The notes beneath the pieces are model-generated. The model had not been told where the DNA came from, made no database searches, and worked only from the letters and a program-made list of their open reading frames with translations. This document shows positions 32,536 through 41,665 of a stretch of 64,000 nt of DNA, piece by piece. The position numbers and the translations under genes are program-made. The DNA is from Spirochaetota bacterium. Lineage in GTDB: Bacteria; Spirochaetota; Spirochaetia; Treponematales; UBA12059. Numbering within the stretch: the stretch's first letter is position 1; the number at the start of each line of letters is the position of its first letter. The stretch covers positions 124,001 to 188,000 of the forward strand of contig JAKLDN010000007.1 in the NCBI GenBank assembly GCA_022703505.1. Reading direction: 5' to 3'.

Positions 32536-33534
32536 ATGAACCTAAATGGAAGAAGAGTACTTGTAACAGGAGCCGATGGGTTCATTGGTAGTCACTTAGT
32601 AGAACAACTAGTTCGTGAAGGCTCTTTTGTTCGTGCGCTAGCTTATTATAATTCATTTGGTACTTGGGGTTGGCTCGATTCACTACCTGGGGAAATTCGT
32701 GATAACATTCATATAGTATCAGGAGATATCCGTGATTCTAATTGTGTTCGTTCAATTGTAAAAAATAATGATATTATATTTCATCTCGCTGCTCTAATAG
32801 CCATCCCCTTCTCATATCAATCTCCAGATTCTTATGTGGATACAAATATCAAGGGAACTCTAAATGTACTTCAAGCCTCAAGAGATTTTGAAGTCGAAAA
32901 GGTTCTAATAACCTCCACGTCAGAAGTATATGGTACTGCAAGGTATGTCCCGATCAACGAAGCACACCCGTTGCAGGCGCAATCTCCGTATAGTGCAAGC
33001 AAGATAGGTGCTGACAGAATAGCAGAATCATTCTATAGGTCATTTAATACCCCCGTCACTATTGTGCGACCTTTTAATACATATGGTCCTAGGCAATCTG
33101 CCCGCGCAATTATTCCGACTATACTAATTCAACTCCTCTCAGGTATCCATGATATTAAACTTGGTAGCCTTCATCCCACTAGGGATTTCCTTTATGTTCA
33201 GGATACTGTTGAAGGATTTATTGCGATTGCAAAGTCTGACAAAGTGGCTGGTGAAGAGATAAACATTGCTACAGGTATAGAGATATCTATAGGCGATCTT
33301 TTATCAAAGATTATTGATAAGCTTGGAGTATCAATAAACTTACAGGTCGAAGATACTAGAGTGAGGCCAAGTAAATCAGAGGTTGAACGGCTTCTCGGAA
33401 GTAATGAAAAAATTTGTCGATTAACCGATTGGATACCTAGAATAAATCTTGACATGGGACTTGAAGAGACCATCCGTTGGTTTGCAATTCAAGATAATTT
33501 AAAGAAATATAAAGCTTCAATTTATAATATTTAA
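32536..33534 (+). CDS. legB: LegB-like NAD-dependent nucleotide-sugar 4,6-dehydratase
   Basis: This 332-aa short-chain dehydrogenase/reductase closely follows the LegB pattern: LVTGADGFIGSHLVEQL, WGWLDSLPGEI, FHLAALIAIPFSYQSPDSYV, STSEVYG with the YSASK catalytic pair, and RPFNTYGPRQSARA. LegB proteins act on GDP- or UDP-GlcNAc early in legionaminic-acid synthesis. The other leg genes (legC, G, I, F) are absent, so here it probably feeds a 6-deoxy-sugar route with the next two genes. It is strongly AT-rich relative to the genome. Confidence 0.82.
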   Translation: MNLNGRRVLVTGADGFIGSHLVEQLVREGSFVRALAYYNSFGTWGWLDSLPGEIRDNIHIVSGDIRDSNCVRSIVKNNDIIFHLAALIAIPFSYQSPDSYVDTNIKGTLNVLQASRDFEVEKVLITSTSEVYGTARYVPINEAHPLQAQSPYSASKIGADRIAESFYRSFNTPVTIVRPFNTYGPRQSARAIIPTILIQLLSGIHDIKLGSLHPTRDFLYVQDTVEGFIAIAKSDKVAGEEINIATGIEISIGDLLSKIIDKLGVSINLQVEDTRVRPSKSEVERLLGSNEKICRLTDWIPRINLDMGLEETIRWFAIQDNLKKYKASIYNI

Positions 33535-33544
33535 GGAAAAGATA

Positions 33545-34258
33545 ATGCATGCAATTATAATGGCCGGTGGAAAGGGCACTAGGCTCAAACCGTATACTAC
33601 CCTAATACCAAAACCATTAGTGCCAATTGGCAATGAAAGAGCAATTTTAGAAATTATCTTGATGCAGCTAATAAAACACAAGATAAATCGAGTCACACTT
33701 TGCGTAAACCATTTAGCTAATCTTATTATGGCATATTTTGGCGATGGATCTAGATGGGGTGTAAAAATTGATTATTCTATAGAAGAAACACCACTAAGTA
33801 CTATTGGTCCACTAACGCTCATAGACAATTTAGAAGAAAATTTTATTGTAATGAACGGTGATGTGCTATGTGATATAGATTTCTCAGCGTTCTATAATAA
33901 GCACGTTGATGAAAAAAGAGATGTGACTGTTGCAGTAGCAAAACGTGAGACTAAAGTGGACTTCGGGGTCATAACGTATAACGCAGATAATAAGATAACT
34001 GATTTCTATGAGAAGCCAGTTAGCCTAATAAATGTGAGTATGGGTATTTATTGTATAAATAAAAAGGTAATTTTAAATCTTGAGCGTGGGGTAAAATTCG
34101 GGTTTGACGATCTTATGTATCAAGGGGTTCGTGAAAATCTTGGTTTCTCAGTCTTTCCCTTCGATGGTTTTTGGTTGGACATTGGACGACCTGAGGATTA
34201 TGATTTCTGTAATGAAAATTATGAAAGTCTTAAGTATAGGTTGGGGCTAGGTACTTGA
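33545..34258 (+). CDS. Sugar-1-phosphate nucleotidyltransferase
   Basis: This 237-aa NTP-transferase-fold enzyme has IIMAGGKGTRLKPYT with TLIPKPLVPIG, the NTP-binding signature. FIVMNGDVLCDIDF supplies the metal-binding Asp and FYEKPV the sugar-binding lysine region. The length and sequence resemble heptose- or mannose-1-phosphate guanylyltransferases (HddC-like), but the nucleotide cannot be told. It lies 10 bases after the dehydratase gene and would make that enzyme's activated sugar. Its stop overlaps the next start as TTGA. Confidence 0.8.
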   Translation: MHAIIMAGGKGTRLKPYTTLIPKPLVPIGNERAILEIILMQLIKHKINRVTLCVNHLANLIMAYFGDGSRWGVKIDYSIEETPLSTIGPLTLIDNLEENFIVMNGDVLCDIDFSAFYNKHVDEKRDVTVAVAKRETKVDFGVITYNADNKITDFYEKPVSLINVSMGIYCINKKVILNLERGVKFGFDDLMYQGVRENLGFSVFPFDGFWLDIGRPEDYDFCNENYESLKYRLGLGT

Positions 34259-35118
34259 AAATACTTGTTACGGGTTCGTGTGGATTTACGGGCCAAAATC
34301 TTATGGCCCTTCTAAGGACGTATAAAGAGGATGAACTCTTTAGTTGTGACTTGTCTGGAATAGTTTCGGATTCACATTCTATTGTGAATTTTAATGATTC
34401 TCACCAAGTACAGAATATCGTTGAATCTATAAAACCAGATCTGGTTTATCATCTAATCGGATCATTTTCAAATAGTTACGAAATCGATTATGCAAATAAT
34501 GTGTTATCCACTCGCAATCTCATTGAGGCCCTTATAACATCAAAAGTAAAAGCTAGAGTATTTGTCTTAGGAACCGCAGCTGAATATGGCGCTGTGGAAA
34601 AAACTCAGAATCCTGTTTCTGAAAATGCAAAACTAAATCCAGGTACTATTTATGGTCTAACCAAGTGCATGCAGACACTAATGATGAGTTATTATGTCCG
34701 ATGCTATAAGTTAGATATTGTTATGGCAAGACCCTTCAATCTGTCTGGGGACGGGGTTTCAAAATTGCTTCTTTTGGGCAATCTACAAGAGCAGATAACT
34801 GCATATATTACGGGAAAGATTTCCCGAATAACATTAGGAGATCTTAGCCAAAGACGTGATTTTCTAAGTATTGAAAATGCCTGCAGAGACTACATTTTTA
34901 TTGCTAAGTATGGAGAAACTGGTGAGATATATAATGTTGGGTCTGGGCGATCAACTTTAGTCGAAGAGCAAGTGAAGCTAGAACTAAAAAAATATGGGAT
35001 ACCTTGGGATTGCATTGAAATAATTGGTCACCATGGGATTAATAACGTTGATGAAATATATGCAGATATATCGAAATTGGCTACTTTGAAGAAGAAGGTT
35101 AGAAAAGATGAGTATTGA
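34255..35118 (+). CDS. NAD(P)-dependent nucleotide-sugar reductase/epimerase (RMD-like)
   Basis: This 287-aa SDR-family enzyme has KILVTGSCGFTGQNL for cofactor binding, LGTAAEYGAV, the catalytic YGLTK and MARPFNLSG. The pattern is close to GDP-4-dehydro-6-deoxymannose reductases. It would reduce the 4-keto intermediate made by the LegB-like dehydratase. The TTG start overlaps the preceding stop codon in TTGA and gives the expected N-terminal glycine-rich loop at once. It overlaps the large glycosyltransferase gene by 11 bases. Confidence 0.78.
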   Translation: MKILVTGSCGFTGQNLMALLRTYKEDELFSCDLSGIVSDSHSIVNFNDSHQVQNIVESIKPDLVYHLIGSFSNSYEIDYANNVLSTRNLIEALITSKVKARVFVLGTAAEYGAVEKTQNPVSENAKLNPGTIYGLTKCMQTLMMSYYVRCYKLDIVMARPFNLSGDGVSKLLLLGNLQEQITAYITGKISRITLGDLSQRRDFLSIENACRDYIFIAKYGETGEIYNVGSGRSTLVEEQVKLELKKYGIPWDCIEIIGHHGINNVDEIYADISKLATLKKKVRKDEY

Positions 35119-37435
35119 TAAAAAAAATGCTGATGCCGTTTCATCTAGATACAAAGATAAGTTATTCGTCCAATTGATCACTAGTTTTAATTGCGATAAG
35201 GTGCTATGGGCTCTATTTCGGTTAAAGCGTTGGGTTTATTGTCTTGATATTGGTTTGCTAAAAGAATTATTAGACAACTTAATTAGGTTATGGGGAAAAG
35301 CTAATCAGAATATTACTCGATTCATTTTTTTCATTCGGAAATTTTATGTATCAGGAAAGAGAAAAATTGGGTGTTATCTGAAAAAAAATGGTTTGATTTG
35401 GAGTAGTTATAAGCAAGTAAAAGCATGGTATTCAAAAATTATCATCATGTATATGAAACATATTAAAATGAAGAATACTATTGACGAAGATCAACGGAGT
35501 TCAATTCTAGACATTCAAGATTCTTGGCCGGACGAAATTCCTTTGTTAAGTGTGGTCATTCCTTGCTTTAATTACGGGAAGTATATTCTTGAGGCTTTGG
35601 AATCTCTGTTTATGCAAACCTTTCGAGATTTTGAAATTATTATTGTAGATGGAGGATCAGACGATAAAGAAACAATTGAAATTCTGCAGTCAATTGTAGC
35701 CCCTAATATAAAAGTTTTTTTAAGGCCTGAGCGCCATTTGGTAGGCGATAACAGAAATTTTGGAATAGAAAAAGCACAGGGTAAATATATTTGCTGTCTT
35801 GATCCAGATGATAAATTACTTCCACAGTATTTTGAAAAGGCGCTTTTTTTTGTAGAAAAATATGGTTTTGATATAGTTCATCCTTCAGTCCAATGCTTCC
35901 ATGAAAGTAATTATCTTTGGCAATCAAGGGATACTTCTTTTATACAGCAGATAACAATAGGTAATCATATTGCCACGACTGCTGTTTTCCGCAAAGCGGC
36001 TTGGGGGGCTGTGGGAGGGTACCATGATTGGGGTATTGGAGAGAATCATGTACCAGAAGATTGGGACTTTTGGACAAGACTTCTCGGAAGAGGTTATCGC
36101 TCTAAAGCTCTTCGTGAACCATTGATGCTTTATCGTGTTCATAGTGCTGGCTTAACTGCAGGAGCAAAAATGAAACATGAGCGTCAAGTTGATCATATTT
36201 GGGAAAATTGTAGACACTACGCAATTGATTATTTAGCATCCAAAGGTAAGCTATTACCGCCAGAGTATGGTCATCGTTCTTACATATCTTCCAATCGAGG
36301 TGTTACATGTAAAAACAATAATAAATCATTAATTATTGCTTTGCCCTGGTTTACGATTGGCGGTGCTGAGCGAGTAATAGCACAGTTGATAAAGCATTTA
36401 TTAGATAAACAATGGAATGTAATTGTTGTAACTTCATCAAAGGCACTAGAGAAACAAGGTAATGGTAGGACTGCATTCGGTTTGGATTCAAGTATCTTTT
36501 ATGATTATGCAAACTTTCTTGCTTCAGATGAAGAGTATTTTGATTTTACAAAATACTTGATCGAGGCATATAATGTTGGGTTACTATTCATAGTAGGTAG
36601 TTTGTTTTTTTATAATAATCTTTATAAAATTAAAAAAATATTCCCGTCATTGAAAATTATCGATCAGCATTTTAATGAGTTTGGTCATCTGAATAGCTAT
36701 ATTAGAAATAGAACTTATATAAACAAAACCATACTTGCGACAGATTCTCTTAAGGCCTACTTAGACGCACATATAAAAGATAGCAATATTGAATCGCAGG
36801 TAATACTTCATGGAATAGATACTGATCGGGAATTTAATCCAATGAAAGTAATTCCAAATGTCCTAGGCTTTATTCATTCCGATTTACCCGTAGTTGGCTA
36901 TTTTGGTCGTTTCTCGGATGAAAAACGACCAGACTTATTTGTTGAACTAGCTGCTAGACTCAATGAGCTAGGTATGTACTATAATTATCTCATGGTTGGT
37001 GATGGGGATCATTTTAAGAAAGTTCAAGATAGTATTCAAAGTAAGGGACTGACTCCCTATTTCTATCTGACAGGTTTTGTTGCAGATATTAAGCCTTTTT
37101 TGAGGAATTGCAGTTTGGTGATTATTCCATCAATAGTTGAAGGGGTTCCTTTAATTCTACTTGAGGCTCTTTCTTTCGGTATTCCTGTAGTAGCATCTGC
37201 TGTTGGTGGAATACCCAGGGTTTTGAAATCTGGAGAATTTGGGAAAGCATGTGATCCTGCTAATTTCAATTCCTATATTGATGCGGTTGTTGATATTATG
37301 AAAGACAATGATAACTGGTTGGAGAAATCTAAAAAAGCAAGATCGCACATAGTAAGAAACTATGGGGTACATCATATGCTTAGTAAATATCAACAAGTAT
37401 TTGAGGAAGTGGTTATGACTGGATCCAAGGCGTGA
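35108..37435 (+). CDS. Two-domain glycosyltransferase (GT2 plus GT4)
   Basis: This 775-aa protein joins two transferases. Residues 1-140 are basic and helical and may contact the membrane. Residues about 145-400 form a GT2 domain with LSVVIPCFNYGKYILEALES, IIIVDGGSDD and the metal motif LDPDDK. Residues about 410-770 form a GT4 domain with IIALPWFTIGGAERVIAQL, VVGYFGRFSDEKRPDL and the sugar-nucleotide motif EGVPLILLEALSFGIPVVAS. It could add two successive sugars to the repeating unit. Very AT-rich, it is the last gene before the insertion sequence. Confidence 0.82.
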   Translation: MSIDKKNADAVSSRYKDKLFVQLITSFNCDKVLWALFRLKRWVYCLDIGLLKELLDNLIRLWGKANQNITRFIFFIRKFYVSGKRKIGCYLKKNGLIWSSYKQVKAWYSKIIIMYMKHIKMKNTIDEDQRSSILDIQDSWPDEIPLLSVVIPCFNYGKYILEALESLFMQTFRDFEIIIVDGGSDDKETIEILQSIVAPNIKVFLRPERHLVGDNRNFGIEKAQGKYICCLDPDDKLLPQYFEKALFFVEKYGFDIVHPSVQCFHESNYLWQSRDTSFIQQITIGNHIATTAVFRKAAWGAVGGYHDWGIGENHVPEDWDFWTRLLGRGYRSKALREPLMLYRVHSAGLTAGAKMKHERQVDHIWENCRHYAIDYLASKGKLLPPEYGHRSYISSNRGVTCKNNNKSLIIALPWFTIGGAERVIAQLIKHLLDKQWNVIVVTSSKALEKQGNGRTAFGLDSSIFYDYANFLASDEEYFDFTKYLIEAYNVGLLFIVGSLFFYNNLYKIKKIFPSLKIIDQHFNEFGHLNSYIRNRTYINKTILATDSLKAYLDAHIKDSNIESQVILHGIDTDREFNPMKVIPNVLGFIHSDLPVVGYFGRFSDEKRPDLFVELAARLNELGMYYNYLMVGDGDHFKKVQDSIQSKGLTPYFYLTGFVADIKPFLRNCSLVIIPSIVEGVPLILLEALSFGIPVVASAVGGIPRVLKSGEFGKACDPANFNSYIDAVVDIMKDNDNWLEKSKKARSHIVRNYGVHHMLSKYQQVFEEVVMTGSKA

Positions 37436-37464
37436 GTGAAATCAATCTTGATTGGTATATGTGA

Positions 37465-37521
37465 GGATATCTGAACCTCCGTTGACTATGTAAGTATATG
37501 TCAACCGAGGTTCAGATATCC
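37465..37521. repeat. 22-bp near-perfect inverted repeat with 13-base loop
   Basis: GGATATCTGAACCTCCGTTG(AC) at 37465-37486 pairs with the arm at 37500-37521, with a single C/C mismatch. It lies between the glycosyltransferase stop and the left end of the insertion sequence. No T-run follows. It could be a strong terminator, an end of an older mobile element or a target palindrome favoured by insertion. Confidence 0.6.
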
Positions 37522-37538
37522 CCAGGTACATTTCTGTG

Positions 37539-38732
37539 TGTACAGAGCGATAAATTACCTGACAGTAGCCCCCGGATGGACACAATCAGCCGGCCTCCTT
37601 TTCCTCAACCAGGAGGCCGTCGATGAACGCCTGGTAGGGCGTTCTGCCGTTCATGTTTCGGCCCTGGTGAGCGCGTTCTTGATTATAGATTTTTAGGTAG
37701 CCATCCAGGTCAACCTGCATCTCATCAATGGATTCATAGAACTTGGTTCGGCCGACAATCCGGAAATGCTCGTCCAGCAGGGTGCGGTGAAGACGCTCGA
37801 CGATGCCGTTGCTCTGAGGCCTGCGGACTTGCGTGGTCCGATGTTCGATGTCTTCCAGCTGGAGGAATAGCTCGAAGGGATGCTGATCCGGACGTCCGCA
37901 GAACTCCCGGCCGTTGTCGCTGAGGATGGTGTGGATCCGCGCCCCGTGTTCCTCGAAGAAGGGAAGGACGCGTTCGTTGAGGACGTGGACAGACGTGATG
38001 GGGATCTTAGAGTTGTACAGGTGCCCCCAGGCGTACCGTGAGTGGCAATCGACGACGGTTTGCAGATAGACCTTCCCGATGCCTTTGAGGTTCCCGACCA
38101 TGAAGGTGTCGATCGCGACAAGCTGACCTGTAAAGTCAGCCTGGATATGACGTTCCCGGAACTCCGGATCGAACCGTTCAAGGAGGCGGATCTCCTGTTC
38201 CGAAAGCTCCATACCGGTTTCCCTGGCGTGCTGTTCAAGGCGGAGCAATCTCTGGTGTTTGGATAACAGGTTGTGCCTCTGCCAGACGCCGCGGATGGCT
38301 CCCGCTCCGATGTGGATTCCCCGGAGAAGGAGCTGTTGGCTGACCTTGAGGCTTCCCTGGGTCGGGTACTCAAGGCAGTAGTCGAGAAGGACTTGTTCCA
38401 GCTCTTCAGATAGACGGCTTGGGTGGGGGTTGCGGGGACCGCGGACTTTGTCCAGGAGAGCCTCGGAGCCAATGGTTTGGAAGTTCCTGCGGATCTCGTA
38501 GAACTGTTGGCGAGAATACCCCATGATCTTGCAGGCTTTGGAGACGTTGTCGAGGTCGGAAGCGAGTTCCAGGAGCGTGAGCTTCCTGCGGGCAGCTTTC
38601 TGCGCTATAGTGGCGTTGGTGGTCATTCCGTTCTCCCTTGGTGAACTGTTTTAGCGGTAAAACCATTCTACCATCCGGGGGCGGGTGACCGCCATTTTTC
38701 ATTTCCTGTAAGGTAATTTCTCGCTCAAAACA
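37539..38732 (-). mobile_element. IS481-family insertion sequence with 7-bp target duplication
   Basis: The 1194-bp element begins TGTACAGAGCGATAAATTAC and ends with the inverted form of TGTTTTGAGCGAGAAATTAC. The 27-bp termini match at 22 positions. TTCTGTG stands directly outside both ends (37532-37538 and 38733-38739), a 7-bp target-site duplication. The transposase fills the minus strand. TGT ends, size and the DDE transposase fit IS481. The intact ends and duplication point to a fairly recent insertion into the polysaccharide locus. Confidence 0.88.
37586..38626 (-). CDS. IS481-family DDE transposase
   Basis: This 346-aa protein has an N-terminal helix-turn-helix region (DNVSKACKIMGYSRQQFYEI) and an integrase core. 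Catalytic acids are in AIDTFMVG (D173), TILSDNGREF (D237) and QSNGIVERLHRTLLDE (E277). NQERAHQGRNMNGRTPYQAF is the conserved C-terminal block of IS481 and related IS3-like transposases. The gene is intact and oriented opposite to the polysaccharide genes. Its GC content is between that of the island and that of the host genome. Confidence 0.92.
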   Translation of the reverse strand: MTTNATIAQKAARRKLTLLELASDLDNVSKACKIMGYSRQQFYEIRRNFQTIGSEALLDKVRGPRNPHPSRLSEELEQVLLDYCLEYPTQGSLKVSQQLLLRGIHIGAGAIRGVWQRHNLLSKHQRLLRLEQHARETGMELSEQEIRLLERFDPEFRERHIQADFTGQLVAIDTFMVGNLKGIGKVYLQTVVDCHSRYAWGHLYNSKIPITSVHVLNERVLPFFEEHGARIHTILSDNGREFCGRPDQHPFELFLQLEDIEHRTTQVRRPQSNGIVERLHRTLLDEHFRIVGRTKFYESIDEMQVDLDGYLKIYNQERAHQGRNMNGRTPYQAFIDGLLVEEKEAG

Positions 38733-38867
38733 TTCTGTGCTATAATAGTGTTGCTGGTTGTTCCGATCTTCTATGGTGAAGAGTTTTTAGGCAAAACCAG
38801 CCTACTATCTGGGACCGGGAGGACCGCCAGTTTTCATGTCCTTTCATGAAATTTTCCGCTCAAATCA
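38733..38867 (-). mobile_element. Relic of a second, related IS481-like right end
   Basis: Immediately outside the intact element the sequence repeats that element's right end in degenerate form. CTGTGCTATAATAGTGTTGC mirrors CTGCGCTATAGTGGCGTTGG at the transposase N-terminus. GGACCGCCAGTTTTCATG mirrors GACCGCCATTTTTCAT, and TTTCCGCTCAAATCA mirrors TTTCTCGCTCAAAACA at the tip. This is a decayed copy of a sister element, cut off where the intact IS inserted. Confidence 0.7.
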
Positions 38868-38921
38868 AGTCACACCTTTATAACGTCAGTTTTACGAAAA
38901 CAATTATTTGGTTGGTTTAAT

Positions 38922-40121
38922 ATGATTATAGCCTTGCGAATTGCAATTCTAGCTTCTGAATCAATGAGCGGTGGAAACAACGTAGTTTTCGAGCATGCTG
39001 GGAATCTTGTCGACCGCGGCTATAAAGTGACAATGGTTGTAGATGGGGAAGTCGACAAAAAAAAACTTTCTTGGCATCGGCGTGGTTCTGAGTTGGAATG
39101 GATTTCGCTTGAGCTAGCAAAGCAACACACTTATGACATTGCAATTGCGACGTTTTGGCGTACATGCTACAAAATTATTAGTATTCCTGCTAGCCGATAT
39201 TTATATTTTAATCAGTCTGTTGAGTCGCGGTTTTTCCCCGATGAAGATACTTTGAATCGAAGTTTTTCAGAGCTAACTTATTGTTTGGGTTTTTATATAG
39301 TTACTGAGGCGAGTTGGATAAAAACTTATATTAAAGAACATTACAATCAAGATGCTTTTTTTGTTCCAAATGGCGTTAATAAGGAAATATTCAAGTTAGA
39401 CGGCCCCTGTTATGCTTCTAGAAATCATGGCAATCTTAGGGTCCTAGTTGAAGGACCTTTAAATATTCCATTTAAAAATGTTCAACGCACCATAGATCTA
39501 TGTCGTCAGGCCGGTGTCGATGAAGTATGGCTTCTAACGAGCACAGTTGCCACACATGTTGACGGGGTAGACCAGTTATTCTCCAGGGTACCTATTGCTG
39601 AGACGCCTCCGATATACCGGTCATGTGACGCGATTGTCAAACTTAGTTTTATTGAAGGTATGTTTGGTCCACCACTAGAAATGTTTCACTGTGGAGGAAC
39701 AGCAGTTGTTTATAATGTCACAGGACATGAGGAGTATATACGCAACGGGCATAATGCTCTCGTGGCCGAAATGGGCGATGAATCAGCTGTTCTTCAACAT
39801 CTAAGGCGATTGAGAGAAGATCCGGAATTGCTTGCTACATTAAAGGCTCATGCTTTGGAAACTGCTCGTGATTGGATAGATTGGAATTCCTCAACCGATC
39901 GATTTGAGTTTGCTCTTCAAGAAATAGTAGAAAAATTTCCTTTAAACGCTTGTACTGTAATTACCAAAACAAGACTAGTTAATACTCTTGCATCTCATGC
40001 GTCTACGACCACTCAGGTAAACTTAGAAGCTTCATTTTTTAAATTATCTTTTAGAAAGTTTTTTATTCTGACAGGACGTTTTCTTGTGAGAAAGATAAAG
40101 AAGAGATTTGGCATATACTAA
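38922..40121 (+). CDS. Family 4 glycosyltransferase
   Basis: This 399-aa GT-B protein has AILASESMSGGNNVVFEHAG as the N-terminal nucleotide-fold loop, VTEASWIKTYIKEHY, FFVPNGVNKEIF as the linker strand and SFIEGMFGPPLEMFHCGGTA as a variant EX7E sugar-nucleotide motif. A basic hydrophobic tail (SFRKFFILTGRFLVRKIKKR) may tie it to the membrane. It is AT-rich like the genes left of the insertion sequence, so the IS split an originally continuous island. Donor and acceptor are unknown. Confidence 0.78.
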   Translation: MIIALRIAILASESMSGGNNVVFEHAGNLVDRGYKVTMVVDGEVDKKKLSWHRRGSELEWISLELAKQHTYDIAIATFWRTCYKIISIPASRYLYFNQSVESRFFPDEDTLNRSFSELTYCLGFYIVTEASWIKTYIKEHYNQDAFFVPNGVNKEIFKLDGPCYASRNHGNLRVLVEGPLNIPFKNVQRTIDLCRQAGVDEVWLLTSTVATHVDGVDQLFSRVPIAETPPIYRSCDAIVKLSFIEGMFGPPLEMFHCGGTAVVYNVTGHEEYIRNGHNALVAEMGDESAVLQHLRRLREDPELLATLKAHALETARDWIDWNSSTDRFEFALQEIVEKFPLNACTVITKTRLVNTLASHASTTTQVNLEASFFKLSFRKFFILTGRFLVRKIKKRFGIY

Positions 40122-40214
40122 GCGGCCACTTACTATTATTACCAAAAACTAAGAGGAATGAGTCATTTCTCCTTTACTCAGTACTTTTATTCTCGTATCA
40201 ATTTGTAATCAAAT

Positions 40215-40228
40215 CTTTGTATACAAAG
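40215..40228. promoter_or_regulatory. 14-bp perfect palindrome upstream of rfbA
   Basis: CTTTGTATACAAAG lies 32 bases before the rfbA start in the AT-rich leader (40122-40259). It could be an operator, or contribute a -10-like TATACA. No regulator can be linked to it from sequence alone. Confidence 0.3.
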
Positions 40229-40259
40229 AAATCTTCCAAATCTCTATTGGAGGAGCAAG

Positions 40260-41138
40260 ATGAAAGGTCTCATTCTCGCGGGTGGGACTGCAACGCGCTT
40301 GTTCCCGGCGACAAGGTCGGTTTCCAAGCAAATGCTGCCGGTCTTCGACAAGCCGATGATCTACTATCCCCTGTCCACGCTGATGCTGGCGGGAATCCGG
40401 GAAGTCCTGGTGATTTCCACCCCCCGGGATGTTCCCCACTTCCGGGACCTTCTGGGGGACGGTTCCCGTCTGGGGATGCGCTTTGAATACGCGGTCCAGG
40501 ATAAGCCGAGGGGCCTGGCGGACGCGTTTATCGTGGGGGAGCGGTTCATCGGTCGGGACCAGAGTGCCTTGGTGTTGGGAGACAATGTTTTTTACGGCCA
40601 GGGGTTTACGGCCATGCTCGAGAGAGCCGCCGGCCGTGAGACCGGAGCTACCATCTTCGGGTATCCCGTAAAGGACCCTTCGTCTTTCGGTGTCGTGGAG
40701 TTCGACAAATCCGGTAAGGCGATATCGATCGAAGAGAAACCCGCAGTGCCCAAATCCCACTACGCGGTCCCGGGCCTGTATTTTTACGATACCGACGTGG
40801 TCGAAATCGCCAAATCCGTCCAGCCATCCGCCCGGGGAGAAATCGAGATTACGAGCGTTAACAATGAATACCTTGGGCGAGGAGATCTGTATGTGGAGCG
40901 GCTGGGTCGAGGCTTCGCATGGCTCGATACCGGGAGTCCTGCCACTCTCCTCGAAGCCTCCAACTTCGTGGAGACCGTCCAGCGTCGTCAGGGGCTCTAC
41001 ATTGCATGCATCGAGGAAATAGCCTTTCAGCGAGGCTGGATAGGCGCCCGGGAGCTCGTGTCCGCCGCGGAAGAAATGGGAAAGACGGATTATTCGGCCT
41101 ACCTCCGCTATTTGGCCGAGGAAACCCCATGGGCATAG
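40260..41138 (+). CDS. rfbA: Glucose-1-phosphate thymidylyltransferase
   Basis: This 292-aa enzyme makes dTDP-glucose, the first step to dTDP-L-rhamnose. [16 protein letters not shown] and [20 protein letters not shown] form the nucleotide site, VLGDNVFYG holds a metal-binding Asp, and EYLGRGDL with FAWLDTGS is conserved toward the C-terminus. The usual GxGTRL loop reads GTATRL here. GGAGGAG precedes the ATG. It heads rfbACDB, in which every gene overlaps or almost touches the next, and it marks the return from the AT-rich island to higher GC. Confidence 0.93.
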   Translation: MKGLILAGGTATRLFPATRSVSKQMLPVFDKPMIYYPLSTLMLAGIREVLVISTPRDVPHFRDLLGDGSRLGMRFEYAVQDKPRGLADAFIVGERFIGRDQSALVLGDNVFYGQGFTAMLERAAGRETGATIFGYPVKDPSSFGVVEFDKSGKAISIEEKPAVPKSHYAVPGLYFYDTDVVEIAKSVQPSARGEIEITSVNNEYLGRGDLYVERLGRGFAWLDTGSPATLLEASNFVETVQRRQGLYIACIEEIAFQRGWIGARELVSAAEEMGKTDYSAYLRYLAEETPWA

Positions 41139-41665
41139 AAGTCAAGCAGTGCCCGATCCCGGGCTTGCTGGAAATTCAGCCCCGAATCTTCGGCGATTCA
41201 AGGGGGTACTTCTTCGAATCCTGGTCGGCGCGGGATTACGAGGCGGCGGGAATACGAACTCGGTTTGTGCAGGACAACGAGTCCTTCTCTTGTCGTGGGG
41301 TCCTTCGGGGTCTCCATTTCCAAAAAGATCGTCCCCAGGGGAAACTTGTTCGCGCCGTACGCGGGGAAATCTTTGATGTGGCCGTGGATATCCGGCCGGA
41401 ATCTCCGAACAGGTATAGGTGGCATTCGGTGATCCTGTCGGGAGATCGGCACAATCTATTTTATATCCCACCCGGCTTCGCCCATGGTTTCCTAGTGCTT
41501 TCCGAGACGGCGATATTTTCCTACAAGTGCACGGACTTCTACTTCCCGGAGGATGAGGGCGGTTTGGCATGGGATGACCCAAAACTGGATATAGCCTGGC
41601 CTTCTTTGGGCATGGAGTACATTCTGTCCGAGAAGGATCGTAGAAACCCGAGGCTGCCGATATGA
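41129..41665 (+). CDS. rfbC: dTDP-4-dehydrorhamnose 3,5-epimerase
   Basis: This 178-aa cupin-fold enzyme catalyses double epimerisation of dTDP-4-keto-6-deoxyglucose. [15 protein letters not shown] opens the fold, and [13 protein letters not shown] carries the catalytic His. [10 protein letters not shown] and [15 protein letters not shown] complete the signature. It starts inside the last codons of rfbA (10-base overlap), and its stop overlaps rfbD as ATGA. Confidence 0.94.
   Translation: MGIEVKQCPIPGLLEIQPRIFGDSRGYFFESWSARDYEAAGIRTRFVQDNESFSCRGVLRGLHFQKDRPQGKLVRAVRGEIFDVAVDIRPESPNRYRWHSVILSGDRHNLFYIPPGFAHGFLVLSETAIFSYKCTDFYFPEDEGGLAWDDPKLDIAWPSLGMEYILSEKDRRNPRLPI

Noticed and set aside
37465-37521. 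The 22-bp palindrome as the left end of the insertion sequence
   Set aside because: The true ends begin with TGT and are bordered by the TTCTGTG duplication. The palindrome lies outside them.
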